Assembly: GCF_034702125.1 (NCBI RefSeq)
Contig: NC_085867.1
Location: forward strand, 47,170,762-47,234,761
Reading direction: 5' to 3'
DNA: 64,000 nt
From: Engraulis encrasicolus
Lineage: Eukaryota; Chordata; Actinopteri; Clupeiformes; Engraulidae
Of this stretch, positions 21,902 to 34,816 are shown one piece after another. Both the position numbers and the translations under genes were made by a program. The number at the start of each line of letters is the position of its first letter. Positions within the stretch are counted from its first letter, which is position 1. The notes under the pieces were generated by a model. That model saw only the letters and a program-made list of their open reading frames with translations. It did no database searches and was not told the origin of the DNA.

Positions 21902-22190
21902 CAGGGATGTCAAACTCAGACCCGGGGACCAAATCTGGCCCACAAGATCATTTCAAATGTGAATTACAGCTGGCCCAGTCCACATATGCCAAATAGCCAT
22001 ATAACGTGTGTCTCAGGAATATGATTGGCCATCTGTAATATCTCACGCTCAGGCAACAGAGAGGCACATTTGAACTACCATGTATAATTGGAATGATTGT
22101 TTGTGAGATTTCACTTCGAGTATAACAGACTCTGACATCATTCCAGATTTTAATTTTGGCCCCTGGGAGAATTTGAGTTTGACACCCTTG
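21902..22190. mobile_element. hAT-like element (TSD GTCTACGG)
   Basis: Ends CAGGGATGTCAAACTCAGAC and GAGTTTGACACCCTTG; GTCTACGG at 21894-21901 and 22191-22198. Same family as the nested element at 15103-15441. Confidence 0.8.
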
Positions 22191-22198
22191 GTCTACGG

Positions 22199-22599
22199 CA
22201 GTGTTTCTCAAAGTGGGGCGCAATCCCCCCTGGGGGGCCCCCTGGGGGGGTAACAACCCCCCTGGGTTGTTACCATCTGGAACCATCTGGCATCGCAGGA
22301 GGGGCGTGTGACATCTGATTTTGGGCTTTTTCCACCCAAGGAAATTATTTCCTGTCTCTCCAAGCAATACATTTCAAGCCCTCATTAATATTATTTAATA
22401 AATTGTCATAAATTTGAATAGCATAGGAAATTAACACACATCTCTCTTTGTTTTATCTCACCAGTCACCTTTCCTTTGATTCTGCGCAGCGCAGCCCTTG
22501 TAAAATCAGTCTGCGCAAGTAGTGCTGTTGTTTGGGGGGGCTCAGAAACATCCAGACCCTCCAAAGGCGGGAATAATGGGGAAAGTTTGAGAACCACTG
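22199..22599. mobile_element. hAT-like element abutting the previous one
   Basis: Ends CAGTGTTTCTCAAAGTGGGG and AGTTTGAGAACCACTG. Its left flank is the right GTCTACGG copy of the neighbouring element and its right flank is the similar CTATACGG (22600-22607), so it appears to have landed on that duplication. Confidence 0.7.
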
Positions 22600-23828
22600 C
22601 TATACGGCGAGGGTGCCCTGCTGCCCTCCTTTCCTCCTCTCCTCTCAAGAGTCATGTTCACCCCAAAGTGCCATTTCACCAAAACCTTGATTTTGACTTT
22701 GACAAATTCCAAACAAAGAGATGGAGCTAGAGAGTATTATTTTGGGCATTACGGCACCATTACGAGCAGTATTCCACCATTATAACGATTACACTGACAG
22801 TACAGTCTTGCTTGCTTGCTAATGCACAATAATAACAAAAGATGAACGAAATTCACACAGAGGTTTTAGCACAATGCTCATAACTTTTCTCACGTTGCCC
22901 AGACCACTGGGCTCCTCCGTAAAATATGCTGAACCTTCACAGCCAATAAAAATCTAAAAAATAAAATTAAATAAGTCTGATAAATGAATTTAACTGTCCG
23001 ACGGCAGGGAAATAGTTTTATGAAAAGCAGAGTTTTAAGAAAAGCATTTTACAATTGAATTATGGTTCATATATGTCACTTTAGATATCTTTAGGATGTG
23101 CTTCAAAGTACATACAACACAGCTCTTATGAATCCCAGAACCTTTCCCCAGTGGTTTTGACAGCCAGTGTGTGCGGCATCCTATACCCCGTCCTCCTTCC
23201 CTAATGCGGGCCGGCCTCACAAATCTCTGCACCAGACGTCTGAGAAGATTTCCCAGAAAATGCTGGCCTAGTGTGAGTCACGCGAGTGAAACAATGCCAA
23301 CCATGAAGAGCCCCATTCTACACAATGAGGCCTACCTGGCACAATCCCCCTGGGCTGTGATCACACACTACCTTTTGTTTGTTTGTTTGTTTGTTATTTA
23401 GGAACAAGTATTAACGGCATAAAATGCTTTCATTGGTATACTTGGGAAGATGTAGGTCTAATTTAACCTGGTTCTCACGCCATGGTTGTTACCAACCATC
23501 TGGAACATTGTCAATCGCTTAGCTCTGGAAAGGCGTGGGTGTGTTCAAAACAGCTCGAACCTGATTGGAGAATTCACGTGGCTTTTTTTTTAATCAGTAC
23601 TAATTCAACCACTGACTTGTATATACCCCGCCCCACGATCCCGCCCCATGATTCTGATTGGACAGGCTGTGAAATATCTGATTCCTTTGGGCTCGTCTAA
23701 GATTTCCAGACCCAAGTGCGAGCTCACGAAGTTTAACGAAGATGCACGAAGCACGAAGGGTCTGCATGAGAGCCAGGCTAGGTCTAATGGACAGAGAGTT
23801 GGCATTCAGAAGGGTCGCAGGTTCGAAT

Positions 23829-24216
23829 TAGGGATGCACCGATACACATTTTTTCACTTCCGATCCGATCCCGATATCCAAATTTAGATATCTGCCGATA
23901 CCGATACTATTCCGATTCAATACCAAAATCATATATATTCATGGTTTTCAACTTGAGGTAGGCCCAAACACTATTTGGTCAGAAAAGGGAGTCAGAAGAA
24001 CAGGAAACCAATTAATAGGCAAAAAGTAATGAGTAAAAAAGTAACAATCCCATCCTGACAACCAATATGCAAGTGTTATGATTTCAAATTAACATTGCAC
24101 CTGACTCAATGTCTGTATCAGGAAAATTCCGATATTTTGGGAAAATTTAGATCCGATCCGATCTCTGAAATATGTTGATATCTGAACCCAATACCGATAC
24201 AGATATCCCATCCCTA
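23829..24216. mobile_element. hAT-like element TAGGGATGCACCGATA
   Basis: Ends TAGGGATGCACCGATAC and ...GATATCCCATCCCTA with flanks GTTCGAAT (23821-23828) and GTTTGAAT (24217-24224), one mismatch. The CCGATCCGATC and CCGATACCGATA blocks recur at both ends. The flank fits the Ac-type nTnnnnAn duplication rather than nnnTAnnn. Confidence 0.65.
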
Positions 24217-24784
24217 GTTTGAATCCTATGTCAGCAGGAATGTGAATGGCAGTAAAATAACCAAAAACTCTTATCTGTGATCAGAGGGACCAAAAGGGCT
24301 ACATCCTGTTGTACCTAAATAACTGGAGAAAAGCGTCAACTAATTGGAATTTTATGGGTCATTCCGTGCCAAATGAGATGTCGTGCCCAACCGCCAAGAA
24401 TTTAATGAAACTTAAATTAAAAGCATTGCTTTTCTAATGCCAGGTGCAATGCTCCAGTTCTAACTCATCACTAAAAAGGCATACCAAGTTTTTATGGAAA
24501 GCTCTGACAGTCAGATCGAAAGTGTCCGATTTGACACGGAATGACCACTAGTGATGTGTAGGGACACTGAAAATCATACATGAAACACTCTAATGATGAT
24601 AATAATGTAAGGAGGATCTGAATCAAAAACCATAATTACAATCATACACAATTCTGGCCTACAGTACAAAGGCAAAGGGCAGTCGCTACAATTTTTTTGT
24701 CAAAATTATGTTTAGACTGAAAATGGTCTTCATTACATCTTCTTTATCTTGTGACAAACCCATATGGTCCAACTCGCTTTAGAG

Positions 24785-24998
24785 CAGGGGTTCCCAACCT
24801 TTTTCACTTTGGGGCCCACTCGAAATTGTCAAAAAGGTTCGGGACCCACCTCTGACCCAATGAAGAATAAAACTCAAATAAATCAACAGCAACACGCACC
24901 AAAATATGATTATTATTTTCGGAAAATGATTTCAAGGCCCACTTGGATTACCTTCAGGGCCCACCAGTGGGCCCCGGACCATAGGTTGGGAACCATTG
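24785..24998. mobile_element. hAT-like element (TSD CTTTAGAG)
   Basis: Ends CAGGGGTTCCCAACCTTTTT and ATAGGTTGGGAACCATTG; CTTTAGAG at 24777-24784 and 24999-25006. Confidence 0.8.
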
Positions 24999-25129
24999 CT
25001 TTAGAGATACAGTATTCAATACCAAGGCTTTGAAGGCATTGTTCTCAGTTTCAATGTTGGTGTAGTTACTGCTCTTTGCCTTTGTAGGGCAGCATAGATG
25101 AATGGATTCTTGTGGAAACATTCCAAGTA

Positions 25130-25552
25130 GAGATGCACCGCATCCTGATTTTTAGGATCCTGCCGGATACCGGATCCACTGCTTAAGATCCTGCCGGATC
25201 CGGAACCGGATACCGGATCCTACAAAAGGGTTGAAACACATAGCCAACTCGCACACCTGGGCCCTTTTTATTACGTTGGCGCAAACTATTTTTAAGACTC
25301 ATTGGATTACTGCCACACTGCCTTCAACGGCCACTTCCAAAGGGCTTCCACTCCATGCAGTGATTGGGGTTGCGAAAGACTGACTGAAAAGCCTAGGCTA
25401 CGTAAAAAATAGAGATGCCCCAGATCTAGATTTTTAGGTTACTGCCGGATACCGGATCCACTGCTTAAGATCCTGCTAGATCCGGATAGTCTGAAAAACC
25501 CTATTATCCTGCGTGATCCGGAACCGGATCTTGGATCCTGCACATCTCTAAT
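25130..25552. repeat. CCGGATACCGGATCC repeat element, two related blocks
   Basis: Two blocks (25130-25225 and 25410-25552) share ATTTTTAGG, CTGCCGGATACCGGATCCAC and TGCTTAAGATCCTGC; the second ends GATCCTGCACATCTCTA, the reverse complement of the AGAGATGCACC-type start. This is probably one inverted-repeat DNA element with a second related copy inside. Confidence 0.5.
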
Positions 25553-25624
25553 TCCAAGCCCTGCTTTTAAGATGTGTGTCATTAGAAACAAACACAGCCA
25601 TATTTCACCCTCTATGTTGTAGAG

Positions 25625-26376
25625 CAGGGTTATGCCGTGTCCAGACCAAGAGCGAACTACGCTGCCTGGTAGCGTGGGTAGCAGAAGAAGTTTCGCCTTG
25701 AATTCGCTGTACTCGCTCGAGACGCAGCATTGACATGTTTGATTCAGCTAATCACATAACGGCTCTGGCTTGACAGCCTGGGACATTCGGAGATATGAAC
25801 GTTCCGATTGGTTTTCGCCGAACAGCGTCAGAGCGAATTCGCCTGCGATTAGATTTAGTTTAATCGTCAAAATTCGCTCTGGTAGCGCAAGAAGCTTCGC
25901 TCCTGGCGAATTCGCTTTGGTAGCGCAGGTCGCGTGCCCCCATAGAGAAATAATTACTTCCGTCGCTTCATTCGCTCCGTTCGCTCCTGGTCTGTACACG
26001 GCATTTCCCAAAGTGGGGTGCGCGCACCCCTGGGGGTGCGTGGCCTGCCCGAAGGGGTGCAAGAGCTGAATTGAGTAATGGTGGATATGTGAGTTTTTAT
26101 CCAGCGTTGATGAACATTAAGTCTTTTTTAATTGTATGCTGGAAGGGTCCATCTGAAGTGTAGTTTAGCTCCTAGACTATTGGAAAAGAGGATTCCCCAA
26201 AACGACTGTGCATAATGTGCAGTGAATGCGCAGTGAATCCATGCTTGCGTGGCCATCAGCACACCAAAATATTCGCTTAGGGGGTGCGCGAACCACATTG
26301 AAATGTATAAGGGGGTGCGCGAACCACATTGAAATGTATAAGGGGGTGCGCAGGGGACAAAGTTTGGGAACCGCTG
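25625..26376. mobile_element. hAT-like element split by another element (TSD TTGTAGAG)
   Basis: Outer ends CAGGGTT...TTCCCAAAGTGGGGTGCG and AAAGTTTGGGAACCGCTG; TTGTAGAG at 25617-25624 and 26377-26384. Within the right part, a 31-bp unit AAGGGGGTGCGCGAACCACA... is repeated in tandem (26277-26342). Confidence 0.75.
25632..26004. mobile_element. Inverted-repeat element inserted near the left end of the hAT-like element
   Basis: Arms ATGCCGTGTCCAGACCAAGA and TCCTGGTCTGTACACGGCAT; the inner parts AGCGAACTACGCTGCCTGGT and CGCTCCGTTCGCT are rich in GCGAA/TTCGC. It interrupts the outer element seven bases from its left end. Confidence 0.7.
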
Positions 26377-26448
26377 TTGTAGAGTAAACAGACCCAGGAG
26401 TCGGCTGGCTGCAGTTTAACCTTCTGTGGTGTTGTGCTCTCTGCGTGT

Positions 26449-26743
<295 letters not shown>

Positions 26744-26932
26744 AATGAACAACACAGCAGGTCACAGGTTATCTCCCTCAGTGCATTTTTGAGGTCAGTC
26801 ACATGCGCTGACTAGAGTTTGTAGTTAACACAGCAGCAGCAATGCCCACACACACAAATATGCAGACAATGTGGCTCAATGTGGAGACTCCATGCCAAAG
26901 TCCAGTCCAGACACACACAAGGACACACAGGC

Positions 26933-26933
<1 letters not shown>

Positions 26934-27015
<82 letters not shown>

Positions 27016-27094
27016 GTGTGTGTCGTGTGTGTCGTGTGTGTGTGTCGTGTGTGTGTGTGTCGTGTGTGTGTGTGTCGTGTGTGTGTGTGTGTGT
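26934..27094. repeat. (TG)n with higher-order TGTGTGTCG units
   Basis: The right third carries TCG steps at regular spacing (27014-27080). Confidence 0.95.
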
Positions 27095-27329
27095 TTGTGC
27101 AGGTAATGCTCAAAAATACTTGGCATTCTTTTGTGGATAATAACCTGTAATGCATAACCCAGCCTCTCGTAAGTGGCTTTTACAGACCCAATTCAGTCAG
27201 TTCAAATGAATAACAGGAACAGCTCCGTGAACAGTTTGACCTGTTCTGCATGTAAAGTGATCTCAAAAGGAAACACGAGACCAGAGGTGATGGTGCGGAC
27301 ACTATACAGTACTTTGTACACAGCGACAG

Positions 27330-27408
27330 ACACACACACAAGCGCACACACACGCACACACACACACACGCACACACAGTCGCGCGCACACAGTCGCGCG
27401 CACACGCA

Positions 27409-27467
<59 letters not shown>
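27330..27467. repeat. (CA)n/(CGCA)n microsatellite
   Basis: CA repeat with CGCGCACACAGT pairs and ACGC runs. Confidence 0.95.
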
Positions 27468-27469
<2 letters not shown>

Positions 27470-27681
27470 TCCTTTTAGCCGTCTAAAAAGCACACCCCAC
27501 AGCAAATCTTCTGACCTGAGGAAACAAAGCTGCTAGCTGCTGCACATCCTCCTCTCACAAAAAAACAACACCAGGAAAGTGCTGAGCTCATCACAAAGTA
27601 GCAACGGAGGCCTTTAGACTCAACACGGAGGCATGCGAGACAATGGAGGCAACAGCTGCTTCCCTGCTTGCCTGGCTGCCT

Positions 27682-27930
27682 TAGCCTGATTATCATGGAC
27701 TTTCAAATCTCTTCGAGACTTGGTCTGACCGAGAGCATAACAATTAACATTTCCCAAACGGCATGGTTGACCCGCCTCCCTTGGTTTGCTACTGGTTGTT
27801 TGCTTCCCGACAAAAGTTCTCGGAGTTCCTGATTTTTTTGGGAGCTCAGAAACGCTATTTGTATTGCTGCTGGCCTGACTAGGAGCAATGCTAAAGGTGT
27901 TACGTCACCATGAAGGGCGCGGCCTGGCTA
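27682..27930. mobile_element. TAGCCTGATTATCAT repeat, copy 1
   Basis: Starts TAGCCTGATTATCATGGACT, contains TCTTCGAGACTTGGTCTGAC and ends GCGGCCTGGCTA. The same unit recurs at 28086, 28857 and 37611. TAGCC...GGCTA are short inverted ends; the superfamily is not assigned. Confidence 0.65.
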
Positions 27931-28085
27931 TGGCTGCCTGCCCCTTTCATTCCTGCCTGCCTGTCCTCCCGTGCCTGCCTGTTATCCTCGGGGAAGCTTA
28001 AGAATGCTACACAGACACGTGAGCAGCAGCAGCAAGGCTCAGGAGTTCAGGAGTTCATGTACATCTACTGAAGGTATATCAATCC

Positions 28086-28318
28086 TAGCCTGATTATCAT
28101 CGTCTTTCAAATATCTTCGAGACTTGGTCTGACCAAGAGCATAACAATTAACATTTCCCAAAACGGCCTCCCTTGGTTTGCTAATGATTGTTTGCTTCCC
28201 AACAAAGTGGGAGGAGTTCCTGGTTTTTGCGGGAGCTCAGAAAGTACTTGCATTGCTCTTGACCTGACCGGTAGCAATGCTGAAGCCGTTGTGTCAGTAG
28301 GAGGGCACGGCCTGGCTA
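28086..28318. mobile_element. TAGCCTGATTATCAT repeat, copy 2
   Basis: Same unit as at 27682, 400 bases further on, ending GCACGGCCTGGCTA. Confidence 0.65.
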
Positions 28319-28856
28319 TATCCATCCATCTCTACTATGGCCACAGAAAAAATATCAGACCAGAGAAACAAGTGCACACGAGAGAAATAAGGACAGGCCC
28401 ATAGTGATGGTGGAGAATTTTGGTAATTACTTATCCGGTGATGGACACATAATCACGTGTCCATGCACTGGGAAGGCCCATTCAAAGTGAATGGCAGCTC
28501 GCTCAACAACCTAGAGAGCAGTCAGAGCTCAAGCAAAGAATCTTCCATTTGAGAAAGATCATTCAAACTCATATCAGCCCACCCGATGCAAAGGAGTGTG
28601 CTCAAGTTTGGTCTCATAAAGGGGGCGTTGTCCCCTCCTCCTCCTTCTTCCCTTTCTGTGGTGTTTGGTGGCGGCTTGCACAAGATGTGCGTTAACTTAC
28701 AACCCTCTACAGCGCTAAGGGAACTCCATTTATTCTCATTCTTAAGTCTCCAAAGGTCTCCTAACCCAAGGTCTTCTAAAGGGGCGTTCACCTGACATCA
28801 TTATGGATCCAGGAAAAGAATGGGCTTGATGCATCTTACTCCAATAGAAGATTATT

Positions 28857-29317
28857 TGGCCTGATTATCATCGACGTTCAAATCTCTTCCGAGACCTGGT
28901 CTGACCAAGAACATAACATTTAATATATATTTTTTGGGGGGCTTTTATGCCTTTAATTACTTTATTACAGGACAGTCGAAGATGGTGACAGGAAGCGAAT
29001 GGGACATTGAGACGGGGGAGGATCGGGAAATGACCGCGGCCGGACTCGAACCGGGGTCCCCGGGGTTGGGCATGCAAGCCCAAATGTGGGGGGCTTAGTG
29101 CGCTGCGCCACAGCGCCCCCCCAAGAACATAACATTGATCATTTCCCAAACGGCATTGTTGACCGACCTCCCTTGGCTTGCTTATGGTTGTTTGCTTACC
29201 GACAAAGTGGGAGGAGATCCCGTATTTTCGGGAACTCAGAAAGTACTTGCATTGCTCTTGACCTGACTAGTTGCAACGCTGAAAGAGTTGCGTCACTAGG
29301 AGGGCACAGCCTGGCTA
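28857..29317. mobile_element. TAGCCTGATTATCAT repeat, copy 3, interrupted by a SINE
   Basis: The unit is split at AAGAACATAACATT by the SINE at 28921-29122; both halves otherwise align with copies 1, 2 and 4. Confidence 0.7.
28921..29122 (-). mobile_element. tRNA-derived SINE
   Basis: On the minus strand it begins GGGGGGCGCTGTGGCGCAGC (box A) and has GGTTCGAGTCC (box B) about 60 bases in, then a CATCTTCGACTGTCCTGTAA tail with GTAATTAAAGGCATAAAAG. A perfect 14-bp target duplication AAGAACATAACATT lies at 28907-28920 and 29123-29136. Confidence 0.85.
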
Positions 29318-30351
29318 GTCCTCCCCTACCTGCTGGCTGTCCTCAGGGAAGCTCCAAAGAGCCACACAGACACATGAGCAGCAGCAACCGCAACAGTTAA
29401 GGCCACAGAGTTCACAGCTATGCAAAGCACATGACAGCACAGCAGGGAGTATAGCATGGCACTGCACTGTACTGTACGGGCAAGCGGCTTATCCATCAGA
29501 AAAACAATGCATACTGTACTGAATGAAGACGTATGATACTCAAGTTAGCACACAGGTAAACGGCTGTAGTAACGACCCTAAGAATCATTTGTAAGGTCCT
29601 TACCGTACACAATTAAAAGGCTGTGGCGATGCCACTAAGCTGACAGACAAAGTCTTAGAGACGCGAGCACTAGACGGTAAACTACAATGGGCATCTTTCA
29701 TTAACCCATTGTGTCCTGGTGCGACATATACGCTGCATTCAAGTTCTTGAGATTTGAGCTGCTTTATTGGAATGTGGGTATGTTAGAGCGTAATGAACAC
29801 ATTCTATTGCAAAATGAAAGTTTTAGCTTTTAAATGCAACTTATTTTAATGTTTTTAGGCCAAGATATTTCGGTTTTATCAGGGAGAGGGCACCTTTTCA
29901 TAAAAAAAGGGCTTAGGCTAAAATGGACAGAAGCTGAAGAAGTGATGCAGAAACAACCAACAGAAAACTGTAAGGTGCAGTGTACAGGTAGACTAATTGG
30001 CAAAACCAGTGTATGTAATGAACACATTGAGAAATGATGATGACACATTAGCACATAATTACACGTCTGTAGAAACGACCATAAGTTAAACTAAGTAAGT
30101 AAACTACCCCAAGTAGTTTACAACCCTAAGTAAACTACTGTCGGTCGAGCCCTAGAAAGTCAACATTAGCTGTGGATTTTTTAAAAAGCAAACATAGATG
30201 AAAAAGTGCTGTAGTAAGCGATAAAGAATGTGCAGTGTTTCCCACAGAAATGTTGGAAACTATGGGGGCAGCCGGGATTTTTTTTATGGGGGCTCGGGGC
30301 GCATTTAACACGGGTCATTGGTCATTGGGGGGGATGCTGGGTGTTAGGGTT

Positions 30352-30368
30352 GGGGGGGGGGGGGGGGG
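30352..30368. repeat. G17 homopolymer
   Basis: Seventeen consecutive G, preceded by further G-rich sequence (30336-30350). Confidence 0.9.
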
Positions 30369-30631
30369 TCTAAATGCAAAACGGCAAAACAATGAGTAAA
30401 GTATGACATTTGAGCATGGAGAAACTAGGCCTACAACTGTCCCAACTGTCCCTTTTTTATTGCTCCCAAACCCAAGTTAACTTCAACAACTTGACTAGGC
30501 TTTTGATCCCTGTGTCTTTCAAGCACTCATGGTTTTCTCTATAGGATGTATTTACTCCAGGAGGAAAATGCGAAGGAAATCGTTTTCCAAATCGTTGTTT
30601 AAAAAACGGAAGTCACTTAAAAAAAAAAAAA

Positions 30632-30736
30632 GTACATTTAGTAAAAGTTAGTATTCATGAAAACAGTAACATAAGTGAATGGGCAGCATGAATTCTGGAA
30701 ATAAACTACTAAAATATTACGCAGTGCACCTTTAAT
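30632..30736. mobile_element. TTAA family A, copy 3 (right-end fragment)
   Basis: ATTCATGAAAACAGTAACAT and GGGCAGCATGAATTCTGGAA to GCAGTGCACCTTTAA match family A; the other half is missing. Confidence 0.6.
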
Positions 30737-30941
30737 GTATTCTTTAGCGAGGCATGTTATTATAGTAAGCATTACGCAGTTGCGTAAGGCATGTCTATAT
30801 TTGGACTAGGAGCCACCTCAAAGAACATCATCACAGTCCGCTGCTCTCGACTTCATTCCAAAACAGTAGGGTGATGTTTTAATGAAAACACTCCCACATA
30901 CCCATGAGCATTCAGGAGAATTACACTGAGAGGGAGCGTGT

Positions 30942-31307
<366 letters not shown>

Positions 31308-32160
31308 ACAGAGCAAGAGAGGGTGTGGACTTGATTTGCACAACTTGGGTGCACAACTTCCAACATCCAAGGTAAAGATTTACTGCAGACATCATTGGTA
31401 GTGACAACTGGTCCAGAAATAAAACTTCTTCACTGGAACATGTTAGTGCGTACACACGCCACAGCCTCCACCCACTATGACTCAGGCAACAGTCTCTTCT
31501 CTTCTTTCTTCTTGCCTAGTCTGCGCTCACTCTCTGTCACACAAACACACACATGTCACGCACACAAGCACACATACACACACACGCTAACGCACACATG
31601 GACAAGTGGACACACACACGCACAAACACAAACACAAACACAAATACACACCCTTGACACTGCGTCTGTTGTCATGCACGTTTCCATGTGCCAAAAAACC
31701 CTCTCGTGACACTCCTCATTATCATTATTAACGCATGGTGACACTGAGAGCAAACAACTGTTGCTCCTCCCTGGCTATATAACAGGGCCCAGTGTTGCCA
31801 GATGTACGATAACTATCATATTTGTACCATAATTTTGTCCTTTTGACCTCTGTGCGATCAAAAAAACCATGATATACGTGTACGATAATTCTCATTCAAT
31901 TCATTGTGATGCCTTGAAACAACAGTTTGGGTCTTGTATGATAGTTTCTTCTCAAATAAGCGCTCAAAAATGATAATTTTGAGGTTGTGGTACTACAATT
32001 CAGCATTTTCCATCTGGCAACACTGATGGGGCCTATTAGCCTGGCTATTGGTAAAGGCTAACCTGGCTATTAGTAAAGGTTATGTCACATGGTGTCTGCA
32101 CTGTACACAGGGCATGGCTATACACGCCTATATGTCATTATAAACAAGCAGGTCTGCGTC

Positions 32161-32163
<3 letters not shown>

Positions 32164-32236
<73 letters not shown>
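32164..32236. repeat. (TG)n microsatellite
   Basis: About 36 TG units. Confidence 0.95.
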
Positions 32237-32237
<1 letters not shown>

Positions 32238-32461
32238 TGTTACCTGCCCAGCAGCTCTAAAGCACGTCAGAGGGCTGAGGGAGACAATGGCCAGGGGAAC
32301 TGAATGGCAGCTGTCTAAAACAGTAAAGGGCGTTGAGGTATGATGAATACAAGAGCAGAAGTAACTGCTGAGACAGCCCGTGGTAGAACAGGAAGTTGCC
32401 CCATAGGCCTACATGAAGGTGTCATCCTGGGTGGGACTGTGAGAGAAAGTCAAGAGGAACG

Positions 32462-32590
<129 letters not shown>

Positions 32591-33614
32591 ATTACTACTG
32601 AATCAGCTTAACCGTCTTCTGACAGTCAAGCATATCTGTGCACAGCCAGGGATGGTGGCAACAGTTATAAATCCTGTTACAGCCTGATGATTTTTGTATG
32701 TCAATACAACAGGCAAAACACATTCAGTTATCTCATTTTACAAAAGTTCACACGAAGAAAGCACAAGACGTATGCGCGTGCAATTTCTTTTCAGATTAAT
32801 TCTTAGTCCATACAACAGCCAAAATACATTCTGTTCTCATTTATACATGAGTTCACACAAAGAAAGCAAAGAAGTACGCATGTGTGATTTCTTTTCCTCC
32901 TCGTTTGATGCTCGCTGAAATGTTCACATGAGTATTTCATTAGCATATTGCACAAAGCAAAGCCCGGAAAATAAATCCTGCATGCATGGGGAAAAGCTTA
33001 ATCTATGCAAATAAGGAGGATTTTCACCATCAGAGGCTGCTGCCAATCACTGCCAATCATAGCTCAGGGGTGCAGTTCTCTAAACCATAGTTGCTAACTA
33101 TGGTAGCTACTTTGTTGTTTGCAATGCAATTTCCCATTGGCAACTACCCAAGTTGTTAACTGCCTAGCAACTACCCTTTTAAAGAAACACAGACCTGCAT
33201 TTCCTACTTTACTTCAGGAAGCTTTACTTAAAAGAGTGAAGCAAGACTAATACTAATTCATTGGGACAACAAGAGCCATACAAAAAGGTGAATTTGAGTT
33301 GCAATTTGAATCATTTCACATGCACTGTACAAAAGTAGCTGGTGTCGAGATGACCGGTTGATGTTTTACGCCCGCATGGAATTGTGGGGCATTTTATTGG
33401 AACAATTACATGAAACACGGAACCAAACACCACATGCTAATGGCACTTTGATGGAGAAGATTTGTGATTGTACATACAGTAGCCTAATTGTCATACATAC
33501 ATATATACAGTAGGCTACATATATTTTCGTGTAAATTCATTAGGGTGGGGTGGGTGGTTGCAGCCTTCAAACAGCTGTGCCAACTGAATTTGATGTCATT
33601 TGTTGTAAGAGCCT

Positions 33615-33923
33615 TACAATGTGCACTATGTAGGATGGTGGCCAGAGTAGGTATTGCAACTATGCTGCCCATTCCCAAACTTGATCTTTTAAGAAATGAA
33701 CTAAATATTTACTAGTTTACCACTATGACAGTACAGTAAGTTTTACAGCTAAACGGTCTATTACTGGAAATTCAAAATGATGATCCACCTTTTCATGTAC
33801 GAGTGTAACCAGTCATAATGGATACTTTGAATTTGATGGTGGTGGAAAAAGGTAACAGTTTGTGAATGAGCAGCAGGAATTCTGGAAATAACCTAGTAAA
33901 AATATCACATACTCTAGCTTTAA
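33615..33923. mobile_element. TTAA family A, copy 4 (diverged)
   Basis: GCAACTATGCTGCCCATTCC, AACTTGATCTTTT, GGAAATTCAAAATG, CCTTTTCATGTA, CCAGTCATAATG and AATTTGATGGTGGTGG occur in the order of family A. The left terminus is eroded; the right end is TTTAA at 33919-33923. Confidence 0.65.
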
Positions 33924-34145
33924 AGGAGCATAAGGTAGCGCCTGGTACACAAGACATGTAATCCTGTACCAACATGGATTACATAACAGATCTGGTTACT
34001 GAATGGCCTACTACATCTGGGCTACTTGGCAGACAAGTTAGCCATTTTGGTTTGTTCCACCATTTTTTAAACTGAGTATAAAGAGAGCATCTGGCTTCAC
34101 AAGCATGCATTCAGAATATGGCTATAGATGAGGATATAGCTCAGT

Positions 34146-34149
34146 ATGT

Positions 34150-34190
<41 letters not shown>

Positions 34191-34278
34191 TGTGTGTGTG
34201 CGTGTGTGCGTGCGTGCGTGCGTGAATGCATGGTTATCTAAGACTATGGGCAGAATATGGCTATAGATGAGGCTATAG

Positions 34279-34315
<37 letters not shown>

Positions 34316-34388
34316 TGTGTCTGTGTCTGTGTCTGTGTGTCTGTGTGTCTGTGTGTCTGTGTGTCTGTGTGTGTCTGTGTCTGTGTGC
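34146..34388. repeat. Two TG/TGTC microsatellites in a local duplication
   Basis: CAGAATATGGCTATAGATGA precedes both TG tracts (34112 and 34251) and CATGGTTATCTAAGACT follows both (34229 and 34420), so a ~140-bp unit including the repeat was duplicated and the second tract diverged to TGTC. Confidence 0.85.
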
Positions 34389-34816
34389 GCACGGGCGCGC
34401 ATGCATGTGTGTGTACGTGCATGGTTATCTAAGACTTCCTGGGCAGGCGAGTCAGCATTAATGCTACAGCATATTGTTCCGCAACCCCCCTACCACCACC
34501 AATACCACCATCACCACCACCACCACCATTCCTCCCGGCCTCCCCCTATTCCGACTCCCAGCGACCTCCATATCCTGCATTGCAGTGCGTGCGTGTGCAA
34601 GGGTACAGATAAGACCACTGCACCATCACTTCACCACCACCTACAGCAGCTGCAGACAGCTCTTATCACCCCAAGACAACACAAACAGTTCAGGGCCTTT
34701 ATTGACTTTCTTCCCGCTTTCTCCATACCATCTCATAGTTATTTTACTGAGCCAGCCAACAGACTTGTCAGCCTTGGGCTGTCTGTCAATACTGTGACAG
34801 CGAGTCTTCAGGTATC

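Noticed and set aside
28522..28795. Small open frames on both strands around 28.5-28.8 kb
   Set aside because: Both strands are open over the same bases, there are no splice signals, and the region lies among transposon copies.
28921..29122. tRNA gene
   Set aside because: Boxes A and B are present, but the acceptor stem does not pair and a SINE body, tail and 14-bp target duplication follow; annotated as a SINE.
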